A DNA stretch of 64,000 nucleotides from Vibrio sp. SNU_ST1. GTDB taxonomy: Bacteria > Pseudomonadota > Gammaproteobacteria > Enterobacterales > Vibrionaceae. The notes under the pieces were generated by a model. That model was given only the letters and a program-made list of their open reading frames with translations, searched no databases and was not told where the DNA came from. Shown piece by piece: positions 28,110-35,203 of the stretch (positions are counted from its first letter, which is position 1; the number at the start of each line of letters is the position of its first letter). The stretch covers positions 1,302,001-1,366,000 of the forward strand of contig NZ_CP130749.1 of NCBI RefSeq assembly GCF_030563405.1, in the 5' to 3' direction. The position numbers were made by a program, and so were the translations under genes.

Positions 28110-28997
28110 TTAACCCGTCGCTACTTCATATTCATGCGGGGTTCGATATCCAAGACTTGAGTGCAGTCTATAACGGTTATAAAAATGCTGGATATAACCG
28201 GCAAGTTTATCTCTAAGCTGCTTCTCACTTTTAAAACTATTTTTCCTAATTATGTCGCCTTTGAGCGTATGAAAGAACGATTCCACTTCCGCATTATCAG
28301 TACAATGACCTGGACGATTCATGCTTGGGACAATTCCATTTTTTGATAATAAAGCTTGAACTTCATGTGCTCGATATTCAGAGCCTCTGTCGGTATGAAA
28401 TAATAATCGCTCTTGTGGCTTTCGATTTCTAATGGCCATTCTCAACGAACTCATCGTTAGCTGTGTACTCTTCTTACTACCAAGCGACCAACCGACGATT
28501 TTACGCGAGTAAAGATCGATAACGACCGCTAGATACATCCAACGTTTACCTTGCTTTATATACGTTAGATCTCCAGACCATTGTTGATTAACTGCCGTTG
28601 GTTTTGGTGTGTCTTTTTTAATATTCTTAATCGATTGATAAAACCGATGTAGCTTGGCCATCTTTAGGTAAATCCGATAACTTCGCGCTCTTAGGCCTTG
28701 CTCTCTCATGATCCGAGCCACACGCTTGCGGCTAACCAAAACTCCTTGGCGCCTAAGCTCTGCATGAACCCTTGGACTACCGTAGGTCTCTCGACTCTGA
28801 GAAAACACTTTAATTATTCGCTTCTTCAAAGCCTGCTCTTCTTGAGCATAGCGACTTGGCTCTCTGCCAAGCCATGCGTAGTAACCCGACTTAGAAACAG
28901 ATAGAAAACGGCACATCAATACTATGGAATAACGTGTTTTGTAATGGGCTATGAATCGGAATTTTGTCGATTTTCTTGGGCAACGAATCGTTGCCAC
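28110..28997 (-). CDS. IS3-family transposase OrfB (DDE catalytic part)
   Basis: The 295-codon frame starts formally at a GTG (28997) but is probably made as an OrfAB fusion. An HTH_21 region (ETYGSPRVHAELRRQG) is followed by an rve integrase core with catalytic Asp in SGDLTYI, Asp in FHTDRGSEY and Glu in NAEVESFFHTLK, the DDE triad. The end (YRLHSSLGYRTPHEYE) is typical of the family. All key residues are present, so the element may be active. Confidence 0.92.
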   Translation of the reverse strand: MATIRCPRKSTKFRFIAHYKTRYSIVLMCRFLSVSKSGYYAWLGREPSRYAQEEQALKKRIIKVFSQSRETYGSPRVHAELRRQGVLVSRKRVARIMREQGLRARSYRIYLKMAKLHRFYQSIKNIKKDTPKPTAVNQQWSGDLTYIKQGKRWMYLAVVIDLYSRKIVGWSLGSKKSTQLTMSSLRMAIRNRKPQERLLFHTDRGSEYRAHEVQALLSKNGIVPSMNRPGHCTDNAEVESFFHTLKGDIIRKNSFKSEKQLRDKLAGYIQHFYNRYRLHSSLGYRTPHEYEVATG

Positions 28998-29302
28998 TTT
29001 TTTAGCAAGTCATTCTCGAGCTTAAGTTGTTCATTCTGACGTTCAAGCTCTGCAATTCGACTCGACTCCGTTTTCTGACTCGGGATCTTGGTCCTTTTCT
29101 TACGTTTGTCTTCCATAATAACCCCTTCTCGATAGTCCTTTCGCCATTTTGAAAGCATATAAGGGTGGATATCTAATGATAGAGCCACGCTTTTAACTGT
29201 AGCTCCTTCTCGTAGCGAAAGTCGGACGGCAGTTACCTTAAATTCCGTAAGATATTGTTGAGTTTTTTTACCTGATTTATAAGCTGGCATGATCACCTCC
29301 AA
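28949..29302 (-). CDS. IS3-family transposase OrfA (HTH part)
   Basis: The 117-codon frame (112 codons from the second Met, MPAYKSGKK) has a transposase_8 helix-turn-helix (TEFKVTAVRLSLREGATVKS) and a leucine-zipper-like C-terminal helix (IAELERQNEQLKLENDLLKK). It overlaps OrfB. On the minus strand the overlap contains A-AAA-AAG (28997-29003), the classic IS3 slippery site. A -1 slip there reads ...LLKK into VATIRC of OrfB. Confidence 0.92.
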   Translation of the reverse strand: MEVIMPAYKSGKKTQQYLTEFKVTAVRLSLREGATVKSVALSLDIHPYMLSKWRKDYREGVIMEDKRKKRTKIPSQKTESSRIAELERQNEQLKLENDLLKKWQRFVAQENRQNSDS

Positions 29303-29361
29303 TTACAATTGAAGGTGTCCACTAGATCGGGTCAACTACACAATCTCACTTGAAGCATTTG

Positions 29362-29892
29362 TTATGTGTTGGGTAGCTTGATAGAGAATTCACTTTCATT
29401 TTGTACCAATTCTAACATCATTCTCTTCTCATGAACCACGCTAAGAAAAACATCAATCACGCCTACAAGCTGCATATAAAACAATTCCTCTTTACTTTCT
29501 CTGTCGGAAGCAAAGAAGAACCCTTCGCAAACATGATTATCAGGAACAAACGGTGAAAAATGATTGCTATGTACAAATTGATTACATAAAGCCTCCAAAC
29601 TAAGTTGCTTTGAGCCGCCAGAGAAAAGCTGGTAGTCATTTATGAACTTACTTTGTTTAGACTTTTCTGCTTTGGGGTACGTCGTGATTTTCCAGTTAAG
29701 GCTTGTGACATTATTTGGAAGTAAACCGCTTTCTTTCAATTTACGGATAGCGTAAAAGCCGAGAAAAATAGATTTTTCGACCGAAAATTCAAGCTCGTCA
29801 TTCCAATCATTACTTCGGTAAAGCTTTTCAAGAGATGTAGCTGATTGCTCTAGCTCAGCTAACCAATACCTTTTCAATCGACTGTCAATCAT
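29362..29892 (-). CDS. Integron cassette gene 2: hypothetical soluble protein
   Basis: The 176-residue protein starts at the ATG at 29892, preceded by GAGG at 4 nt on the minus strand. It is predominantly helical, has no signal or membrane segment, and contains no motif recognised. Its stop overlaps the start of attC 2 and its start follows attC 3, so it is the single gene of a cassette. Function unknown. Confidence 0.65.
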   Translation of the reverse strand: MIDSRLKRYWLAELEQSATSLEKLYRSNDWNDELEFSVEKSIFLGFYAIRKLKESGLLPNNVTSLNWKITTYPKAEKSKQSKFINDYQLFSGGSKQLSLEALCNQFVHSNHFSPFVPDNHVCEGFFFASDRESKEELFYMQLVGVIDVFLSVVHEKRMMLELVQNESEFSIKLPNT

Positions 29893-29907
29893 AAAACCTC
29901 TTAAACA

Positions 29908-30028
29908 CATAACGCCCAATTAAGGTGTGAAGCACGCGACCACGACACTTAATTTGACCACCGTAAACACTAAACTAAACCCAAACCCAAAATGCCAAGC
30001 GTGCTGAATCACTCTTAAATTTGTTAGG
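29908..30028 (-). other. attC site 3 (intact VCR type)
   Basis: Minus-strand sequence runs CCTAACAAATTTAAGAGTGA ... CACGCTTGGCATTTTGGG ... TTTAGTGTTTACGGTGG ... CACCTTAATTGGGCGTTATG. Both core sites and the long imperfect dyad are present. Confidence 0.8.
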
Positions 30029-30497
30029 GCGCTGACTCAAAGGTTACGCTAACTTTTAGTAACTTCGATAGTTCACGTAAAAGCTTATTGTTTTCTGATG
30101 CAAGATCTCGTGCTTGCCCTGTAAAACTTGAGCTTTTATAGAACTCTTGCGCTAGAGGGTTCATATTATGTGACACAACATTTAAGCTATGGCATACACT
30201 CAACAAGTCTTTCTTTGATGGCAGCTTATAAATACACTTCAGTATTGGATAACCCATTATTAACTCAGACTCTGCAAGCAACAGTGCTGACTGCTTTGAA
30301 ATTGCACTCGAAATTTCTTCTGAAGCTGAAGCATTTGAAATTTTGGGCATATTTTCAAGAATAATGATACTCGTCAGCACAATTTGCTTTTTAAATTCTT
30401 TAGCTGGTTCAATAGCTAACTTTAAGATCAAATTTTGGAGTACGAAAATCAGTACGCCGGACATAACCGCAGAAAAAAACGCTAAACCAAAATCCAC
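30024..30497 (-). CDS. Integron cassette gene 3b: small predicted membrane protein
   Basis: The 157-residue protein begins with a hydrophobic helix (residues 4-30) and continues as a soluble helical region. It is not recognised. The start is a GTG (30497) with a GGAT-type ribosome-binding site. It lies 25 nt downstream of the 121-residue gene with no attC between them, so the two form a two-gene cassette. This is less common than single-gene cassettes and suggests they work together. Confidence 0.6.
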   Translation of the reverse strand: MDFGLAFFSAVMSGVLIFVLQNLILKLAIEPAKEFKKQIVLTSIIILENMPKISNASASEEISSAISKQSALLLAESELIMGYPILKCIYKLPSKKDLLSVCHSLNVVSHNMNPLAQEFYKSSSFTGQARDLASENNKLLRELSKLLKVSVTFESAP

Positions 30498-30522
30498 TTT
30501 AAATCCTCTAGTTATACAAATT

Positions 30523-30888
30523 TTAGTATGCGATATTGTCTTTTCTTAATTCTCGAATCGCAGACCACATCGTATACACATACATCATGCGCACTAAGAG
30601 TAAGATGATAGCCCCGATACACCCTGATATAACCAATATATCTATTTTCTGCACGGCTCCACCATTGGATACATTGCTATAAATAGCAAAACAGAATAGA
30701 CATGATGTTAATACATACTTCCACAGCACGCGCATTAATTCAGTGATGTCGTATTTAGAAGAGTCTTCATAATTCGACGAAGAATTCTGAACATCTTTCT
30801 TCCGGCTAAACAAAGTCACTAATGTGTATACAATGCCAACCCAAGACGCCACAATCACGGATATGCTTTCTATATCTTGAAGTGTCAT
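30523..30888 (-). CDS. Integron cassette gene 3a: small predicted membrane protein
   Basis: The 121-residue protein has hydrophobic segments at about 8-26, 57-73 and 83-105. It begins MTLQDIESISVIVASWVGIVYTL, and GGAGGAA lies 3 nt before the ATG. It is not recognised. It shares its cassette with the following 157-residue membrane protein. A membrane-bound pair such as a toxin/immunity or defence couple is possible, but nothing in the sequence proves it. Confidence 0.6.
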   Translation of the reverse strand: MTLQDIESISVIVASWVGIVYTLVTLFSRKKDVQNSSSNYEDSSKYDITELMRVLWKYVLTSCLFCFAIYSNVSNGGAVQKIDILVISGCIGAIILLLVRMMYVYTMWSAIRELRKDNIAY

Positions 30889-30902
30889 TCTTCCTCCATT
30901 TG

Positions 30903-31003
30903 TATAACGCCCGCTTAAGCGGACAAAAGTTGTTGGTTATAATGTGGAGCGAAGCGAAACCTAACCAACTGTTTTTATTTCGTTTAAAGCGCTTGTTATA
31001 AGC
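30903..31003 (-). other. attC site 4 (divergent inner sequence)
   Basis: Outer cores are VCR-like on the minus strand (TTATAACAAGCGCTTTAAAC ... GCTTAAGCGGGCGTTATA), but the inner arms (GTTGGTTAGGTTTCGCTTCG ... TATAACCAAC) differ from sites 1-3, so this cassette has another origin. Confidence 0.7.
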
Positions 31004-31615
31004 CCTTTACGCATTCCATTGTGTCTTTAAAGTCACTGTGATTATCAACAATTGTAGAGAAAGCTTTAAAAGCATTTTCATCAGCGGACATCTCTGCGAT
31101 TTGGCCAAAAGACAAAATTGCATAAGTGTTAGCAAAGCTAAGCATTTGATCAATAACCTCTGCGTCAAAGTTACTTACAATTTGATCATCTTTAACTCTT
31201 CTCGAAAGTGCGCAGTGCCTGAATGAGTAAAGCTATTTAGATTAGGCCAATAAAGCTCTTTAGCTTTCTTAAGACCATTCTGGTTTTTAGCCTCTATTGC
31301 ATTTACTAACTTATAGAAATCTTTATTGAAGCAATCATTTCTTAATTTTTCAAAATCTGACTCGGTCGCAAAATCTGCAAACCAAAGTCCTTTTACATAG
31401 GCCTCAAAAATACAACGAATTAAGCTCGAAGCTGAACTATATAAACTGTTTTCACATAAAACAATTATGCTTCGGTGGTGTTCTAAAACTAATGAATAGA
31501 ACAAACCAGGAAACAAGAATTCATCACCAGCAGGTGTTGATAATCCCTCTAATGATTTATTGATTTCTTTCGACAATTGAAGAGATTTTTCTACGGTACT
31601 CAAATTAAACTCCAT
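30996..31615 (-). pseudogene. Integron cassette gene 4 with a frameshift
   Basis: The frame from ATG 31615 runs 146 codons and stops at 31175. The adjacent frame from about 31200 down to the TAA at 30996-30998 remains open with protein-like sequence (RVKDDQIVSNFDAEVIDQM and on to DTMECVKGL) and ends exactly at attC 4, as a cassette gene should. A 1-nt deletion near 31200-31212 (CACTTTCGAG) would explain the break. The intact product would be about 206 residues, a helical soluble protein with an abortive-infection-like look (SFTHSGTAH near the break). Function unknown. Confidence 0.65.
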
Positions 31616-31695
31616 GGGCTTATAACGAATGACATGGATTCCCCCTACCGAGGATCTGCCACACTTATGTGGTACTTAAATGCATCGGAGGCATC

Positions 31696-32721
31696 ATGTC
31701 TGATTATTCTTATTTCTGCGGCATCGACCTAGCTAAAAACCACTTTAGTCTTTATGCCGTAGACCAAAATGGTAAAGTCTTACTTCATAAGTCAGTAACC
31801 CGATCTAAACTACTGACTACAATAGCAAATATGCCACTCATGCGTATAGGCGTTGAAGCGTGTGGTGGTGCACATTATTGGGCAAGAACACTCAATAAAC
31901 TGGGACATGACGCCCGTATCATGGCCGTTAAATACGTAATCCCTTATCGAACTAAGGGAAAGAACGACCTTAATGATGCTGTTGCCATATGCGAAGCTGT
32001 TCAGCGTCCATCAACTCGCTTTGTACCCGTAAAATCCCCCGAGCAACAAGCCATCTTATCGGTACATAGAATGAGAGAGCATTGGGTTCGTGAGCGCACT
32101 GCGCTTATGAATCGCATGCGCGCCCTACTCTCTGAGTTCGGGTTGATCATTCCCGTTGGTCGCTCTTCATTGATGAAACAGGTTCCCTTAATGCTCGAAG
32201 ACGCAGAAAATGAACTGCCACACCTCGCAAGAACGGTGATAGCCGATGCTTATCACCACCTTGGAGAATTGAATCAACGTATCGCCGATACTGAACAAGT
32301 CTTCGACTCTTTTGCTAAGGTCAGCACTAATGTTCAACGAGTGATGAAAGTTCGGGGCATTGGACCACAAACCGCTACTGCGATACTTGCTTCTGTAGGT
32401 AACGGCTCTCAATTTGATAAAAGCCGTGATTTCTCTGCTTGGCTAGGACTCGTACCAAAACAATATTCGACGGGAGGAAAGCCACGCTTAGGTCGGATAA
32501 CCAAACATGGCGATAAATACTTACGAACACTATTAGTTCATGGCGCAAGGACCGTAATTGCCAACCTTGGCGACAAGCAAGATAAGTTAAGTCAGTGGTG
32601 TCGAGGCGTTCTAGAGCGAAGAGGTATGAACCGGGCGATAGTGGCACTTGCCGCGAAGAACGCACGAATTATATGGTCGCTTTTACACAATCAAACAGAA
32701 TACGAAAACTATGCTGCTTAA
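31696..32721 (+). CDS. IS110/IS1111-family transposase (DEDD recombinase)
   Basis: The 341-residue protein starts at the ATG at 31696, preceded by CGGAGG. The N-terminal DEDD RuvC-like domain starts CGIDLAKNHFSLYAVD (first Asp) and includes GVEACGGAHYWAR and KNDLNDA. The C-terminal transposase_20 domain has VRGIGPQTATAILA and a downstream conserved Ser region (FSAWLGLVPKQYSTGGK). The frame is full length. IS110 enzymes use a guide RNA encoded in the element to choose donor and target. Confidence 0.93.
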   Translation: MSDYSYFCGIDLAKNHFSLYAVDQNGKVLLHKSVTRSKLLTTIANMPLMRIGVEACGGAHYWARTLNKLGHDARIMAVKYVIPYRTKGKNDLNDAVAICEAVQRPSTRFVPVKSPEQQAILSVHRMREHWVRERTALMNRMRALLSEFGLIIPVGRSSLMKQVPLMLEDAENELPHLARTVIADAYHHLGELNQRIADTEQVFDSFAKVSTNVQRVMKVRGIGPQTATAILASVGNGSQFDKSRDFSAWLGLVPKQYSTGGKPRLGRITKHGDKYLRTLLVHGARTVIANLGDKQDKLSQWCRGVLERRGMNRAIVALAAKNARIIWSLLHNQTEYENYAA

Positions 32722-32972
32722 GTAAAAAACTAAGCAGCATAAAGAGTTAAACCCACCGGATCATTGCAGACGCTAATGATGGAGATAGGTTAAGACCACT
32801 TGCGGAGAGCCTGTTAATGCGGCGGACACACTAGATGTCATCTAACGAATAAGGCACCGCAGTCGCGCAAGTCATCAGGGCCACGACGTATGCGAATCGT
32901 CGACAAGTAGGCCGAATGTAGAGCGGCAGTCCAAAACCCATCAACATAGTTTAGCGGATGTTTGACAACCTG
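32722..32972 (+). ncRNA. Probable bridge/seek RNA region of the IS1111-type element
   Basis: About 250 bp lie between the transposase stop and the right inverted repeat, with no open frame. In the IS1111 subgroup the guide RNA is encoded at this end, downstream of the recombinase. The stretch has several inverted segments, for example ACTTGCGG/CCGCAAGT-like parts and GTCGACAAG, compatible with a folded RNA. The exact ends are not determined. Confidence 0.6.
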
Positions 32973-33150
32973 GGGGGAATCCATGTAGCCGCATTAAGGT
33001 GTGAGCGACGTTTGGCTATACTTGAACGAAGCGAAATCGCCAAGCGTTGCGAATCACTCTTAAATGCTTGTATGGTATTTTCAAGAAGAACTAACCTTAA
33101 TAATTCAATTAGGTTAATATTATCATTTATGCACAATGCAAGGTAATAGA

Positions 33151-33447
33151 ATGGCTAAAAAAGATGACCTAAAGAAAAGTATCATACTAGTTAAAGAGTT
33201 AATCGCAAATAACCTTGGATACGATACTTTAAGCCACGAACGAAACGGCTTAGATGATGCACTTCCTAAAGAGGATCCCCGAGCGACCGTAGAATACCAA
33301 GAGGTTGAGGATGATGGCGACTCTGAACTCAAAAAATTGTTATCCGAATGCAAAACAAATAGAGAGACAATGTTAAAAAATAAAAAAGAGGAAGAGGAAG
33401 ACTCTGAAGACTCTGAAGACTCTGAAGACAAAAGTGACTCAGAGTAA
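33151..33447 (+). CDS. Small hypothetical protein with acidic repeat tail
   Basis: The 98-residue protein has a basic helical N-terminus (MAKKDDLKKSIILVKELI) and a tail of EEEED-SED-SED-SED type encoded by a 9-bp tandem repeat (GACTCTGAA-like, 33399-33426). It starts at the ATG at 33151 with AAGGT upstream; the in-frame ATG at 33136 is less likely. It lies just outside attC 5 on the opposite strand to the cassette genes. Not recognised. Confidence 0.5.
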   Translation: MAKKDDLKKSIILVKELIANNLGYDTLSHERNGLDDALPKEDPRATVEYQEVEDDGDSELKKLLSECKTNRETMLKNKKEEEEDSEDSEDSEDKSDSE

Positions 33448-33972
33448 TCGATTGTGAACTCATGCTCAAACATCATGAGTTTATACCTAACATTTTAATA
33501 TCGTGCCAGCACAAATTTACGTATTCAGCATATGTCGAGAATCCTATCTAACCAACTGAAAATTATGTATATACTTCAGGTTGAATCTAATTTCTAGTTG
33601 AAAACCGTGCAAGCACATATTACTTCCAATTCAAGGCATGTTATCAATCAAAAAACTCTCTTCATTTCTCTATTATTTAGTAACTTATGAGTGATTGAAC
33701 AACATATCCGTGCGTAAGTTTGATTGAAGGTTACTCTGTTGTGGATTAGAACATTTAGCAACATTGTTGGAACTCTAGGCATGAGAAAAAGTAAGGCAAG
33801 TTGCAGGGTTTACACTGAGTTCAATCCCTCTCTGGCTCACTTTGGGGCAAAGATGAGTTAAAGATCCTAGTAACTCACCTGTGATCACCCAGCGATTCTG
33901 TCGTTTCGTAAGGCCTGTGCGCGTTGAGAAGCTTATCCTTACTCAAGCACCACAATTCCCTTACAGAGGAAT
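33448..33972. other. 525-bp intergenic region, no gene recognised
   Basis: No supported frame was seen. CGTGCCAGCACA (33504) and CGTGCAAGCACA (33608) form a weak direct repeat about 104 bp apart. The segment GAGTTCAATCCCTCTCTGGCTCA near 33817 resembles the 3' end of a tRNA without the rest, possibly a decayed attachment-site remnant. It marks the border between the cassette array and the next accessory block. Confidence 0.35.
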
Positions 33973-34719
33973 TTAATACCTAGAAGGATAAGTACCATTC
34001 ACGGCAATACAGTGGGTAAGCCCGACAAAAGGTTGCCTGTGTTCAAACGCCTTCCCCGCCCCAGTAGACTCCACCTCACCTTCCACGAAAATATTATTAC
34101 CAAACTGCACCTCAGACTTCCCCGTTCCGACTAAATACGCTCCAGAGGTACCAGCACTTCCATAAATCTTCACTTCATGATTGTCCCCAAAATTATCTTT
34201 ACCAACCGTGTTTAAAAATGTTGCGCCACTCTCAGGTACCTTATGACTGGTTCCTGAACTGGTAGAAAGTGGTACTTCCACAGCAACGTCAATATTGACA
34301 TTGCTCGCATTAACTCGAACGCCAGCCCCGACGACATGCTTATGAGGTGGCAGACTGTTCTGTGTAAGTTTAATAAAATCCTCACCACCACGTTGAGCTA
34401 GAGCTATAGCCCTCAAACCAGGCCCAAATCCTTGACCTACTGCGGTGCGGCCACGCATATCTGGCAGCTGGAAGTTGGTTCTACCATCACCACCAAAGTT
34501 TGTACCCAATAGGGAAAACAGCGCTTGCCATTCACTGATTGGCAAATACTGACCTTCCGCTTTCATATAATACGGTTCAGGGCAAAAATCTGCTGCTGTT
34601 ACACACATAGAACCGATAAAAGGGTCAGTGCTGCAGCTAGCCGTGGCATTGACAGATGAAAATACACCAATGATTGCCGCTATCGGGGTCAGCTTACATA
34701 TCCATTTATTTATACGCAT
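33973..34719 (-). CDS. Secreted phage tail-collar domain protein
   Basis: The 248-residue protein starts with a signal peptide (about residues 1-28; ATA-SCS). A Phage_Collar domain follows: the YLPISEWQALFSLLGTNFGG and FQLPDMRGRTAVGQG parts and the closing QPFVGLTHCIAV..YPSRY are all characteristic. Such 'microcystin-dependent protein'-like collar proteins occur singly, outside prophages, and their role is poorly known; here the signal peptide suggests export. It is divergent from the modification cluster and shares a 55-bp inverted-repeat region with it, so co-regulation is likely. Confidence 0.85.
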   Translation of the reverse strand: MRINKWICKLTPIAAIIGVFSSVNATASCSTDPFIGSMCVTAADFCPEPYYMKAEGQYLPISEWQALFSLLGTNFGGDGRTNFQLPDMRGRTAVGQGFGPGLRAIALAQRGGEDFIKLTQNSLPPHKHVVGAGVRVNASNVNIDVAVEVPLSTSSGTSHKVPESGATFLNTVGKDNFGDNHEVKIYGSAGTSGAYLVGTGKSEVQFGNNIFVEGEVESTGAGKAFEHRQPFVGLTHCIAVNGTYPSRY

Positions 34720-34857
34720 TCGAAGCTCCTTAATCTTAAACCGTTACACAAAATCTTCTTCGCTCCCATAAACCGAAGTGCTCTGTTCACCCCTTTCGGC
34801 CATGCTTACGAAATACATTTTGTTCCCGACAAATCTAGTACCTAACAAGTCTCTGCT

Positions 34858-34912
34858 CAATTACACGGTATTACACCTTGCTATACGGATGCTGTAATAA
34901 GGTGTAATTGAA
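34858..34912. promoter_or_regulatory. Inverted pair of 10-bp-phased repeats between collar gene and modification cluster
   Basis: CAATTACACGGTATTACAC (34858-34876) is matched as inverted repeat by CTGTAATAAGGTGTAATTG (34892-34910), 16 of 19 positions. Inside each arm TTAC or GTAA recurs at 10-bp spacing (34861/34871 and 34894/34904), the geometry favoured by tandem-binding winged-helix regulators. A close relative of the right arm lies at 46553-46573. Confidence 0.6.
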
Positions 34913-34969
34913 TGAAACAGCTCCTCCTGTACATTTTGATTCACCTTTAAAAGTATGAATGGAATCAAA

Positions 34970-35203
34970 ATGAGTGACGGTCTTGATATAGCGGCTTCGG
35001 GCGATGATGGTGATGTGAGCGGTGGGGCAATGTGCGGTGGTGTTGAAGTGAACATTAACAGAGAGGATTTAGGTAGACACGGCTTATTTAAATGCGGCTT
35101 AGCACCAGCGCTTCGCTCTCTCGCCATAACGGTGACAGGGCAAAGCATTGACCAATACCCAATCAAAGGGTCGCTGCATTCTTCAAATAAGGAACTGTCA
35201 TGA
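34970..35203 (+). CDS. Small open frame, candidate modified-peptide precursor
   Basis: This frame of 77 residues (82 if begun at 34955) has GGA 6 nt before its ATG and a TGA stop that overlaps the ATG of the flavin oxidase (ATGA), as in coupled genes. The N-terminal half is acidic and Gly-rich (IAASGDDGDVSGGAMCGG); the C-terminal half is neutral with Cys, Ser and Thr (FKCGLAPALRSLAITVTGQS). The two Gly-Gly sites are possible leader cut points. It is not recognised as a known precursor family, and the overlap could be chance. Its place as first frame after the shared operator makes it the best precursor candidate in the cluster. Confidence 0.4.
   Translation: MSDGLDIAASGDDGDVSGGAMCGGVEVNINREDLGRHGLFKCGLAPALRSLAITVTGQSIDQYPIKGSLHSSNKELS

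Larger units (their letters stand above)
28074..29340 (-). mobile_element. IS3-family insertion sequence (IS150-like group), 1267 bp
   Basis: Both ends begin TG: TGATCTTCACCCGATAAAATG at the left and TGTAGTTGACCCGATCTAGTG read inward from the right (20 of 27 positions match over the full repeat). The flanking trinucleotide CAA occurs on both sides (28071-28073 and 29341-29343), the 3-bp target duplication expected for IS3. It carries two overlapping transposase frames joined by a frameshift signal and looks intact. Confidence 0.85.
27976..29365 (-). other. attC site 2, split by an IS3-family element
   Basis: Left part 27976-28073 and right part 29341-29365. Removing the insertion and one CAA copy restores AGCGTTGGCAATCTCACTTG ... 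AAGCATTTGTTAT, which matches the equivalent part of the other attC sites (GCGTTGCGAATCACTCTTAAATGC...). Confidence 0.75.
31627..32987 (+). mobile_element. IS110-family element, IS1111/attC-targeting type, 1361 bp
   Basis: Subterminal inverted repeats ATGGATTCCCCC (31634-31645) and GGGGGAATCCAT (32973-32984) are set in from the ends by 7 bp at the left and 3 bp at the right, the layout known for IS1111-group elements. Removing it restores an attC site exactly, with no target duplication. This agrees with the described IS1111-attC group, which inserts specifically in cassette attC sites. Confidence 0.88.
27130..33073 (-). mobile_element. Integron cassette array without integrase (CALIN-like)
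   Basis: Five VCR-type attC sites and the genes between them are all oriented on the minus strand. No integrase gene lies on either side within the window. By the usual layout it would be expected at the high-coordinate end, but at 33.1-34 kb there is only a small acidic gene and non-coding DNA. The array borders mpaA on its left. Two insertion sequences split two of the attC sites. Confidence 0.8.
31621..33073 (-). other. attC site 5, split by an IS1111-type element
   Basis: TATAAC at 31621-31626 joins to GCCGCATTAAGG at 32988 when the insertion is removed, giving a whole attC (minus strand: CAAGCATTTAAGAG ... CAACGCTTGGCGATTTCGC ... CACCTTAATGCGGC-GTTATA). The insertion point is directly next to the GTTATA core. 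Confidence 0.8.

Noticed and set aside
28080..29334. Shorter IS3 boundaries at TCACCCGAT / ATCGGGTCA
   Set aside because: These give no target duplication and a TC left end; 28074-29340 gives TG ends and a CAA duplication and restores the attC.
33123..33476. Minus-strand Ser-rich frame opposite the small acidic gene
   Set aside because: Its Ser/Glu runs mirror the SED repeat of the plus-strand gene, and it lacks a ribosome-binding site.
33504..33619. Paired CGTGC(C/A)AGCACA segments as a mobile-element end
   Set aside because: The match fades within about 15 bp and no inverted ends or duplications were found.
33817..33839. tRNA gene
   Set aside because: Only a T-arm-like and acceptor-like 3' segment is present; no D-arm or anticodon arm could be found upstream.
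27130..34000. Integron integrase gene
   Set aside because: No tyrosine-recombinase frame is present on either strand beside the array; the only recombinases are the two IS transposases.
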